A stretch of DNA of 64,000 nucleotides from Parvularculaceae bacterium (GTDB taxonomy: Bacteria; Pseudomonadota; Alphaproteobacteria; Caulobacterales; Parvularculaceae), in NCBI GenBank assembly GCA_013389105.1, contig JACADZ010000083.1:1-64000 (forward strand). The letters are read 5' to 3'. The position numbers were made by a program, and so were the translations under genes. The notes under the pieces were generated by a model, which was not told the DNA's origin, ran no database searches, and saw only the letters and a list, made by a program, of their open reading frames with translations. This document shows positions 18,257 to 25,604 of the stretch, piece by piece; position 1 is the stretch's first letter; every line of letters starts with the position of its first letter.

Positions 18257-18823
18257 ATGGAGAGTACATTGGGCGTCCTGGTCATTACATGCTACCGGCC
18301 GAAGCCGGGCAAGGATGCTGAGCTGCAGGCGTTGACGCGCACTCATGTGCCTGTTCTGGTGAGTCAGGGTCTCGCCGAGGACCGGCAACCTCTCATTGGC
18401 AGGGCCAAAGACGGCACGCTGGTTGAAATCTTCGTCTGGAAATCCAAGGAGGCGATCGCAAAGGCGCACGCGAACCCGCTCGTCGGCGCGCTCTGGGCGA
18501 AGTTCGCCGAGGTCGCGGAATTCGTCGTGGTCAAGGACCTCGGCGAGGCGTCTCATCTGTTCGCCGAGTTCGACTTCGTTGCGCTCGATCCACCTGCCGT
18601 CGGAGGCCGCGCACCGGTTGGCGTCGACGTGGAAGCCGGCAAGACCTATTTCTGGTGCGCCTGCGGAAAGTCCGCAACGCAACCATTCTGCGACGGATCG
18701 CACAAGGGCTCGTCCTTCACGCCGCTAAGGTGGGTCGCGCCGGAAACGCGGAAGGTGTTTCTGTGCGCCTGCAAGCGCACGGCGGATCAGCCTTTGTGCG
18801 ACGGCTCCCATAAAGCTCTGTGA
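18257..18823 (+). CDS. Alpha-beta barrel domain fused to tandem CDGSH iron-sulfur motifs
   Basis: A single uninterrupted 188-residue frame joins two parts. Residues 5-105 resemble a dimeric alpha-beta (ABM/EthD-like) barrel: LGVLVITCYRPKPGKDAEL opens it and VEIFVWKSKEAIAKAH closes the sheet. Residues 130-188 hold two CDGSH units, which bind 2Fe-2S clusters through three Cys and one His. The ligands would be Cys134, Cys136, Cys145, His149 and Cys170, Cys172, Cys181, His185. I chose ATG 18257, nine bases after the mtgA stop; a TTG at 18245 overlaps mtgA. No membrane segment is present, so it should be cytosolic. The fusion is unusual; function unknown, redox or electron transfer likely. Confidence 0.82.
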   Translation: MESTLGVLVITCYRPKPGKDAELQALTRTHVPVLVSQGLAEDRQPLIGRAKDGTLVEIFVWKSKEAIAKAHANPLVGALWAKFAEVAEFVVVKDLGEASHLFAEFDFVALDPPAVGGRAPVGVDVEAGKTYFWCACGKSATQPFCDGSHKGSSFTPLRWVAPETRKVFLCACKRTADQPLCDGSHKAL

Positions 18824-18893
18824 ACCCCGAGATTGTGCTTGCGGCCCTGGTCCCTTGCGCGGAAAATCGACTGGCGGCGTCGGAGGGCGGGAG

Positions 18894-19568
18894 ATGAACA
18901 AACTTGTTGTCAGCGGCATGGCCGTACTGCTTGCGGCCGCTGGCGGCGGTGCGGCGTGGTGGATGACGAACCAGGGGGGGGCGCCATCAGCGGCTGTCGC
19001 GGTTACGGAGGCGCCAGTCAGCGAAAGTGCGCAGGCGCCGACGAAGGCCTCAGAGGTCGCCAGCGCCGCCGTCATGACCGTGGACGACGCGCCGGCGATG
19101 GCCGCGGCGTCTGACGCAGCAACTCAGAGCATCTCGATCGAGCGCGGCCCGTGCTTCGGGCCGTGCCCGATCTATAAGGCGACCGTTTATGGCGACGACC
19201 GGCTTGTCTTCGAGGGCCGCAAGTTCGTCGCCCGCCAAGGGACGCACGAAGCCAGAATCCCTCAAGGCTCGTTCGGACGCCTCATCGACATCGCCAAGCG
19301 CCACGATTTCGCGTCGATGGATGCGAAGTGGCCCGATGACAAGGGGCTCAACTGCCCGGAACCGCCGACCGACATGCCGACCGTCATCGTGACCGTCTCC
19401 GCAGCCGATCTGCGGCACTCGGTTTCGTATTACGAAGGATGCGGCGGCACGCGGGAGTCGGAACGGGTCGAGCGCATGGTCGCCGACCTCGACAAGGCCC
19501 TCGCCCTTGGCGAGTGGATCGGCCGGCGCGAGGACTGGTACGGCAAGCGTTCGGCGCCCGACAAGTGA
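18894..19568 (+). CDS. Anchored or secreted DUF6438 protein
   Basis: ATG 18894 follows a strong GGAGGGCGGGAG site. A hydrophobic segment (KLVVSGMAVLLAAAGGGAAWWM) serves as signal or membrane anchor, followed by an Ala/Ser/Thr-rich linker of about 50 residues. The C-terminal domain contains ISIERGPCFGPCPIYKATVYGDD, the RGxCFGxCPxY hallmark of DUF6438, and later SYYEGCGGTRESERVERMV. Function is unknown. The two Cys of CFGPC could form a redox pair or a disulfide in the periplasm. Length is 224 residues. It lies between the CDGSH gene and glyS, in the place where glyQ or an intervening gene is often found. Confidence 0.82.
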   Translation: MNKLVVSGMAVLLAAAGGGAAWWMTNQGGAPSAAVAVTEAPVSESAQAPTKASEVASAAVMTVDDAPAMAAASDAATQSISIERGPCFGPCPIYKATVYGDDRLVFEGRKFVARQGTHEARIPQGSFGRLIDIAKRHDFASMDAKWPDDKGLNCPEPPTDMPTVIVTVSAADLRHSVSYYEGCGGTRESERVERMVADLDKALALGEWIGRREDWYGKRSAPDK

Positions 19569-19640
19569 GGTTTGGGTTTTCGGTTTTGCTGAATAGGGCT
19601 AGGAACCAACTTGGAACCCAGCCCTCAATCCGAAGGCCGC

Positions 19641-21743
19641 ATGCCCGAACTGCTTTTCGAAATCCTTTCCGAAGAAATCCCCGCGCGCATGCAGAGCCGC
19701 GCGGCAGCCGATCTCGAGCGCCTGATGAACGAGCGGCTGCTGGGCGCCGGCTTCCTGCCGGAGGGCGTCAAGGCGTTTGCGACGCCCCGGCGCCTTGCCC
19801 TCATGGCGACCGGGCTGCCGCGCCGCCAGCCCGACCGCAAGGAAGAAAAGAAGGGCCCGCGGGTCGGGGCCCCGGAGAAAGCTGTGGAGGGGTTTCTCAA
19901 GTCCGCCGGGCTCGCCTCGCTCGACCAGTGCGAAGTTCGCAACGACAAGAAGGGGGCCTATTACGTCGCCGTGATCGACGAGAAGGGCCGTGAGACGTCC
20001 GAGGTCTTGCGCGACGTCGCGCCTAATATCATCCGCGAATTCCCCTGGCCGAAGTCGATGCGATGGGGCGAAGGCGAACTGCGCTGGGTGCGGCCCATCC
20101 ACTCGATCCTGTGCGCGTTCGACGGCGAGATCGTGCCCATGACCATCGACGGAATCGCGAGCGGCGACGAAACCCGCGGTCATCGCTTCATGTCGGCGGG
20201 CGCCATCCGGGCACGGAGTTTCGAGACCTATGCATCGCGGCTGAAGGCGGCGAAGGTCCTACTTGAACGCGACGAGCGCATGGCCCACATCGCCGCCGAG
20301 GCGAAGACCCTTTGCGAAGCGCAGGGACTGCGCCTCGTCGAGGACCCGACGCTGCTCGGGGAAGTCGCGGGCCTCGCCGAATGGCCGGTCGTGATGATGG
20401 GGACGTTCGAGGAGAAGTTCCTTGCGCTCCCGGACGAAGTGCTGACTGCGGTGATGCGCGGGCACCAGAAGTATTTTTCCGTGGCGAATCCCAAGACCGG
20501 CCGCCTCGCGAACAAATTCGTCTTCGTCGCCAATATCGATGCGCCGGACGGCGGCGCCGCCATGCGCCCAGGCTATGAGCGCGTGCTGACCGCGCGCCTT
20601 TCCGACGCCTGGTATCTTTACAACAAGGACCTGAAGACGCCGCTTGAAGACCGCTTGAAAGACCTCGACCGCGTGACCTTTTTCGAGGGCCTCGGCTCGA
20701 TCGGCGACAAGGCGCGCCGCGTGGCGGCCCTGGCGAGAGATCTTGCCCCGAAGGTCGGCGCCGACCCTCAGCTGGCGGAAGAAACCGCGCTGCTGGCGAA
20801 GGCCGATCTCACCACCGGCATGGTCTACGAGTTCCCCGAGCTGCAGGGCATCATGGGGCGTTATTACGCAATCGACCAAGACGTGCCGAGTGAAATCGCC
20901 GACGCCATCCGCGACCACTACAAACCGAAGGGCGCGGAGGACGACCTGCCGACTGCGCCGGTTTCGGTCGCCGTGGCTTTGGCGGACAAGATCGATACGC
21001 TGACGGCATTCTGGGCGATTGGGAAAAAGCCGACGGGTTCGAGCGATCCGTTTGCGCTCCGGCGGGCGGCGTTGGGCGTAATCTCGCTCTTATTGAGCAG
21101 GAACTATCGGACGGTCCTAAACGAGGTCATTAGCCGTCATTCCAAGACGCAGCTCGTTCGAGGCGCACAAGCCGATATTGCCGCCGGGCAAGCGTTGTTC
21201 GGCGCGGAGCCGCTTCTCGCCTTCTTCCACGACCGCCTCAAAGTCTATCTCCGTGACAAAGGCCATCGGCACGATCATATCGATGCGGTGCTGGCGAAGG
21301 CTGACGGATCTCCCGAGGACGATCTCACGTTGATCGTTATGAAGCTCAAGGCGCTGGAGTCGTTCCTCGAGACCGACGACGGGTCCAATCTCGTCGCCGC
21401 CTACAAGCGAGCCGCCAATATTCTGAAGGCGGAGGAAAAGAAGGACGGCACGCCCGCCGGCGCCGATGTGATCGCTGAAAGCCGGCTGGCTCTCCCTGAG
21501 GAAAAGGCGCTCCACGCCGCGCTGAGAGACGCGGAGACGAGAGCAGGCGCCGCTGTCGCCGCCGAAAGGTTCGCAGACGCCATGTCAGCCCTCGCTACGC
21601 TCCGCCGTCCGGTCGACGCGTTCTTCGACAAGGTGACGGTGAACGATCCGGACCCGGCGCTGCGTGCTAATCGCCTCGCTTTGCTGGCGCGGCTCCGGTC
21701 CGCGACCGCCCGAGTCGCCGATCTCGCCAAGCTTGAGGGGTGA
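19641..21743 (+). CDS. glyS: Glycyl-tRNA synthetase beta subunit
   Basis: Beta subunit of the bacterial alpha2beta2 glycyl-tRNA synthetase; it binds tRNA, while the alpha subunit activates glycine. The start MPELLFEILSEEIPARM is the canonical N terminus. Other marks include FPKSMRW-like FPWPKSMRWGEGELRWVRPIHSI split over the early domain, VMRGHQKYFSV, and DPFALRRAALGV with the C-terminal anticodon-binding region. Length is 700 residues. A TTG 30 bases upstream is in frame but adds a non-conserved head. Unlike the usual order, glyQ is not next to it, so it must lie outside the window. Confidence 0.96.
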   Translation: MPELLFEILSEEIPARMQSRAAADLERLMNERLLGAGFLPEGVKAFATPRRLALMATGLPRRQPDRKEEKKGPRVGAPEKAVEGFLKSAGLASLDQCEVRNDKKGAYYVAVIDEKGRETSEVLRDVAPNIIREFPWPKSMRWGEGELRWVRPIHSILCAFDGEIVPMTIDGIASGDETRGHRFMSAGAIRARSFETYASRLKAAKVLLERDERMAHIAAEAKTLCEAQGLRLVEDPTLLGEVAGLAEWPVVMMGTFEEKFLALPDEVLTAVMRGHQKYFSVANPKTGRLANKFVFVANIDAPDGGAAMRPGYERVLTARLSDAWYLYNKDLKTPLEDRLKDLDRVTFFEGLGSIGDKARRVAALARDLAPKVGADPQLAEETALLAKADLTTGMVYEFPELQGIMGRYYAIDQDVPSEIADAIRDHYKPKGAEDDLPTAPVSVAVALADKIDTLTAFWAIGKKPTGSSDPFALRRAALGVISLLLSRNYRTVLNEVISRHSKTQLVRGAQADIAAGQALFGAEPLLAFFHDRLKVYLRDKGHRHDHIDAVLAKADGSPEDDLTLIVMKLKALESFLETDDGSNLVAAYKRAANILKAEEKKDGTPAGADVIAESRLALPEEKALHAALRDAETRAGAAVAAERFADAMSALATLRRPVDAFFDKVTVNDPDPALRANRLALLARLRSATARVADLAKLEG

Positions 21744-21778
21744 GAAGGTGACAGGCACGGATTACCCCGGTTCTTCCG

Positions 21779-21809
21779 GTTCCCCTCGCGCTCCGCGCGA
21801 CCGGGGAAC
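21779..21809. repeat. Strong imperfect palindrome between glyS and the ABC exporter
   Basis: GTTCCCC (21779-21785) pairs with GGGGAAC (21803-21809). TCGCGC (21786-21791) pairs with GCGCGA (21795-21800) around a TCC loop, with a CC bulge on one side. The total is 13 base pairs. It could end glyS transcription or be a REP-like intergenic palindrome; there is no T run. Confidence 0.5.
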
Positions 21810-21831
21810 GAAGATCGGGTGAGGGCGTGCG

Positions 21832-22758
21832 ATGGCGGAAGAGCTCGTCATCGACGTCAAGGGTCTCACCAAGAAATTCGGCGGCAAAACCGTTGTAGAT
21901 CATTTCGATCTCGCCGTTCCAAAGGGCCTCATCTACGGGTTTCTCGGCCCGAACGGCTCGGGCAAGACGACGACTATCCGGATGGTCTGCGGTCTCCTGA
22001 AGCCCGACGAGGGTTCCGGCGCGTGCCTCGGCTTCGACGTCATTCGCGAGAGCGCGGCGATCAAGGAACGGGTCGGCTACATGACCCAGAAGTTCTCCCT
22101 GTACGAAGATCTGTCCATCCGGGAGAATCTAGAATTCATCGCCCGGCTGTACAGCCTTGACGACCGCAAGCGACGTGTCGCTGCGGCGCTGGCCGATCTC
22201 GGCCTTGAGGCGCGCGCGACCCAGCTCGCCGGAAAACTCTCCGGGGGCTGGAAGCAGCGACTTGCGCTCGCCGCCTGCATGATCCATGAGCCGCGGCTCC
22301 TGCTCCTCGACGAACCGACCGCCGGCGTCGACCCAAAGGCGCGTCGCGACTTCTGGGACACCATCCGCCATTACGCGAGGCAGGGAGTCACCACGCTGGT
22401 CTCCACGCATTACATGGATGAAGCCGTACAGTGCGACCGTATCGCCTACATCGCCTACGGACGAAAGCTTCTCGACGCCCCGACGCGGGAGATCCCCGCG
22501 CGCATCGGCCTTCAGGGCTTCGAGATCGTAGCCGACGATCTTGAGGAGCCGGCGAGACGGCTGAAGGACGCCGCGGGAGTCGACGTGATCGCGCGCTTCG
22601 GCGCCGCCATTCACGCCTGCGGCCGCGACGAGGTCGCTCTTGAAGCGGCTGTCAGGCCGCTGGCGGCGATTCCCGGCGCCAAGCTGACCCCGATCAGGCC
22701 GGGCCTTGAGGAAGCGTTCATCTACCTGATGAACGAAGCTCGGGACAATTTCGAATGA
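21832..22758 (+). CDS. ABC-2 type exporter, ATP-binding subunit
   Basis: ATPase of a drug/lipid-type exporter. Walker A is GPNGSGKTTT, the signature is LSGGWKQRLALA, Walker B is LLLLDEPTAGVDP, and the switch histidine lies in VSTHYMDEA. The C-terminal part (about residues 215-308) is the accessory domain seen in YbhF/DrrA-like ATPases, with GLEEAFIYLM near the end. Length is 308 residues. It overlaps the permease gene by four bases (ATGA), so the two subunits are translated together. Only one ABC domain is present, unlike the double-domain YbhF. The substrate is unknown. Confidence 0.92.
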   Translation: MAEELVIDVKGLTKKFGGKTVVDHFDLAVPKGLIYGFLGPNGSGKTTTIRMVCGLLKPDEGSGACLGFDVIRESAAIKERVGYMTQKFSLYEDLSIRENLEFIARLYSLDDRKRRVAAALADLGLEARATQLAGKLSGGWKQRLALAACMIHEPRLLLLDEPTAGVDPKARRDFWDTIRHYARQGVTTLVSTHYMDEAVQCDRIAYIAYGRKLLDAPTREIPARIGLQGFEIVADDLEEPARRLKDAAGVDVIARFGAAIHACGRDEVALEAAVRPLAAIPGAKLTPIRPGLEEAFIYLMNEARDNFE

Positions 22759-23927
22759 CGCCGCCGAAGCCATCGAACGCTCGCGCTCTCGCCGGCATTG
22801 GTCGTTCATTGTCCCGCATCCTCGCCATCTTCATGAAAGAAATGGTGCAGATGCGGCGGGACCGCATCACCTTTTCGGTCATGGTCGCCGTGCCGATCCT
22901 GCAGCTGACGCTCTTCGGGTTCGCCATCAACACCGATCCAAGACACCTTGCGACAGCCGTGCTCCTGAAGGATGAGGGGCCTCTGACGCGGAGCATCCTC
23001 TCGGGTCTCAGGCAGTCGAGCTACTTCGACATCATCGCTCAGGCGCGAAGCGAAGCGGAAGGCGAGGCGATGCTGCGGTCGGGCAGGATTTCGTACCTGA
23101 TCGTCGTTCCGGAAAATTTCGAACGCGATTTCGTACGCGGCGAGCGTCCTGAAATCCTCATTGCGGCTGACGCGTCCGATCCGGTGGCGGCGTCGGGACC
23201 TGTCAGCGCCGTCCGCGAGGTGGCTCTGCGCGCCCTCGCCGCCGATTTCGAGCGCCTGCCGGCCACACTGCGCCCGGACCCTTCGCCGGTGAACGTCGTC
23301 GTTCATCGGCAATATAATCCGGCCGGCATCACCGCCTATAACATCGTACCGGGCCTCCTCGGCGTCATCCTCACCATGACGCTTATCATGGTGACCTCGA
23401 TCGCGCTGACGCGCGAAATCGAGCACGGCACCATCGAGGCGTTGCTCTCGACGCCGGTCCGTCCGCTCGAAATGATGATCGGCAAGACGACGCCCTACAT
23501 CATCGTCGGGGTCATTCAGACTCTGGTTGTGGTCACCGCATCCGTGGTCATCTTCCGCATTCCGTTCGAGGGCGACGTCATAATTTTCGCCTTCGCCATT
23601 GTCGTGTTCATCATGACTAACCTCATTCTCGGCTACCTGATCTCGACCGCGGCGCGGACGCAGATGCAGGCCATGCAGATGACGTTTTTCGTGTTCCTGC
23701 CGTCGATTCTCCTTTCGGGTTTCATGTTTCCGTTCCGCGCCATGCCCGAGTGGGCGAGAGCCATCGGCGAGTGCCTGCCGATTACGCACTTTCTGCGCAT
23801 GGTCCGCGAGGTGACGCTTAAGGGCGCGGGGGCGGCCGACATCGTCGGCGACCTCTGGCCGCTCCTTGTCATCATGTCGGTCCTCGCGACGATCGCCGTC
23901 ATGAGGTTCAGGCGGACCTTGGACTGA
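22755..23927 (+). CDS. ABC-2 type exporter permease
   Basis: Membrane subunit paired with the preceding ATPase. It has the ABC-2/YhgE-like layout: one N-terminal helix (MVAVPILQLTLFGFAIN), a long periplasmic domain of about 150 residues, then five helices starting at GLLGVILTMTLIMVTSIALTR. The coupling region is REIEHGTIEALLSTPV, and FFVFLPSILLSGFMFPF marks a later helix. Length is 390 residues, similar to YbhS/YbhR. No membrane-fusion (HlyD-like) gene is adjacent, which YbhFSR-like exporters usually have. The substrate is unknown. Confidence 0.92.
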   Translation: MTPPKPSNARALAGIGRSLSRILAIFMKEMVQMRRDRITFSVMVAVPILQLTLFGFAINTDPRHLATAVLLKDEGPLTRSILSGLRQSSYFDIIAQARSEAEGEAMLRSGRISYLIVVPENFERDFVRGERPEILIAADASDPVAASGPVSAVREVALRALAADFERLPATLRPDPSPVNVVVHRQYNPAGITAYNIVPGLLGVILTMTLIMVTSIALTREIEHGTIEALLSTPVRPLEMMIGKTTPYIIVGVIQTLVVVTASVVIFRIPFEGDVIIFAFAIVVFIMTNLILGYLISTAARTQMQAMQMTFFVFLPSILLSGFMFPFRAMPEWARAIGECLPITHFLRMVREVTLKGAGAADIVGDLWPLLVIMSVLATIAVMRFRRTLD

Positions 23928-23988
23928 CGGGTTTCTCATCGTTTGAGCCCTCAACACGAAGTTAACGAACCTGTGAGAATATGCCGTT

Positions 23989-25218
23989 ATGGGCGGCTGC
24001 GGACTAATTCAGTTTCTTCGCGACGATCGCGGGAACATCGCCATCATATTTGCGCTGATGGCGGTGCTCATCCTCGGGGCCGGCGGAATCGGGTTCGATT
24101 TCGCCCGCTGGAGCGCGCAGCGCGCGGCGCTGCAGGAAGCGGCAGATGCGGGCGCAATCGCCGGCGCGGTCGAGCTCGGCTATGGCGGCTCGGGCGTCGT
24201 CCAGCGTGCGAAAGATCGGGCCGAACGGCTCGCCGGCGTCAATCAGGGCGGCGCCCTTTCTGGAGCAGTTCCGACGGTTAGCGTCGACACAGGCGCAGGA
24301 ACCGTCGCGGTTTCCTTCAGCGTTCCCGCGCAGAAGACGCTCTCGGCAATTCTGTTCAAGGGCGGATCGACACTTGAGGCTCTGGCGACCGCCAAGGTGG
24401 CCGGCAAGGTCGTCGCCTGCATCTACGCGCTCAACGCCACGGCGCCGCAGGCGCTGCGCGGCAATGGTTCCGCCGTCGTTCAGGGAACGAACTGCGCCGT
24501 GTATGTGAACTCGTCTGACGGCAACGCGCTGACAAATTCGGGAACTATTACCGCCAGCCACATCTGCGTTGTCGGCGGGTATTCCGGTTCCGGTTACACG
24601 CCGGCGCCACAGACCTCGTGCCCGCCCGTCAGCGATCCTTACGCGGCGGCGACCGTTCCGGCTTCTGGCGGGTGCACGCACAACAATCTGTCGATCAACG
24701 TGAATACGGCCCTCAATCCTGGCGTCTATTGCGGGGGACTCATGGTGTCCGGCGGCGCGACAGTGACGCTGAGCCCAGGACTGTACTTCTTCGTCGATGG
24801 TCCTTTGCAAGTGACGAGCGGCGCCTCCTTGCTCGGAGATGAAGTCGCTTTCATCCTCTCGGGAACGGCCAGCGTGGACATATCGGGGTACGGCGAGGTC
24901 GTGACCACGCCGCCGCTCGCGGGTCCGGCGGCCGGCTTTTCGATCATGCAGGACAGGGCCGCTCCGCTCGGCGAGGTGAGCAAGATATCGGGCGAGGGCC
25001 GCTTCGAATTTCCAGGGATCATCTATCTGCCCCGACAGGCGATCGAGGTCGCGGGGCGCGCCGCCGGAAACGTCAATACGCCGACCTACGCGGCTATCGT
25101 CGCCGACACGATTACGGTGTCAGGATCGGGCGAGCTCTTCGCCACGGCAGACATGTCGAAGGTCGGCAAGTCCGCAGCGCAGGCCATCACCATCGTAAAC
25201 GCCAAGCTGATCGAGTAG
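23989..25218 (+). CDS. TadE/TadG-like secreted protein, without other tad genes
   Basis: The N terminus RDDRGNIAIIFALMAVLILGAGGIGFDF is the type-IV-pilin-like membrane segment of TadG/TadE-type proteins (Tad domain). After it come DFARWSAQRAALQEAADAGAIAGA and a long Ser/Gly/Thr-rich beta-type region. I see no vWA MIDAS, which many TadG proteins have; the C-terminal half has repeated hydrophobic/Gly patterns (VSGGATVTLSPGLYF, VTSGASLLG, ISGYGEVVTT) like a beta-solenoid. Length is 409 residues. No tadA, cpaB or flp gene is in the window, so it is an isolated copy. It may be surface-anchored; function unknown. Confidence 0.78.
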   Translation: MGGCGLIQFLRDDRGNIAIIFALMAVLILGAGGIGFDFARWSAQRAALQEAADAGAIAGAVELGYGGSGVVQRAKDRAERLAGVNQGGALSGAVPTVSVDTGAGTVAVSFSVPAQKTLSAILFKGGSTLEALATAKVAGKVVACIYALNATAPQALRGNGSAVVQGTNCAVYVNSSDGNALTNSGTITASHICVVGGYSGSGYTPAPQTSCPPVSDPYAAATVPASGGCTHNNLSINVNTALNPGVYCGGLMVSGGATVTLSPGLYFFVDGPLQVTSGASLLGDEVAFILSGTASVDISGYGEVVTTPPLAGPAAGFSIMQDRAAPLGEVSKISGEGRFEFPGIIYLPRQAIEVAGRAAGNVNTPTYAAIVADTITVSGSGELFATADMSKVGKSAAQAITIVNAKLIE

Positions 25219-25282
25219 CGGCGGCCGGGCGAAAGGGCCGGTTAACCGTATCGGCGTAGAAGAGGCCTGGGAGGAACCATGC

Positions 25283-25603
25283 ATGGAATCGATCTTTGAC
25301 TTCTACTCATTCACGCTGATGCTCGTGTCGATCGGGCTCTTTGTGGTCCGCTACATCCGCGATAATCCGCCAGTGTATCCGTATCTCATCATCGCCTGCA
25401 CCTGCTTCGTCGGCAACACGCTTGGCGACGCGGGCGGCGGGATCTTCGCGATGGCGCTGCTGGTCGCCGCGTCTTTCTCTTTCCTCGGCTGCCTGCTCTT
25501 CCCGACCTGGCGGAGCATGTCGGCGACCAAGGGCAAGACGGACGCCAAGGCGACGACCGCGCCGACCGCCGCGCCGTCACCGACGGCGCAGCCCCAAGCC
25601 TAG
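25283..25603 (+). CDS. Small membrane protein resembling exosortase-V accessory proteins
   Basis: A 106-residue protein with hydrophobic segments FDFYSFTLMLVSIGLFVVRYI, YPYLIIACTCFVGNTLGDAG and IFAMALLVAASFSFLGCLLF, then a hydrophilic Ala/Thr/Pro-rich tail. The order 'short FD-W/F start, helix ending in LF-x-x-R, acidic/Pro turn, second helix with N-x-LG' recalls the small accessory proteins of exosortase V (XrtV) systems. That is recalled from memory and tentative. A GGGAGG site precedes the start. Its stop is one base from the stop of the convergent parE. No exosortase lies in the window. Confidence 0.6.
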   Translation: MESIFDFYSFTLMLVSIGLFVVRYIRDNPPVYPYLIIACTCFVGNTLGDAGGGIFAMALLVAASFSFLGCLLFPTWRSMSATKGKTDAKATTAPTAAPSPTAQPQA

Positions 25604-25604
25604 T

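Noticed and set aside
22806-23957. A 383-codon minus-strand frame across the ABC permease
   Set aside because: It is antisense to the permease and is a His/Arg/Asp-rich sequence with no recognisable fold.
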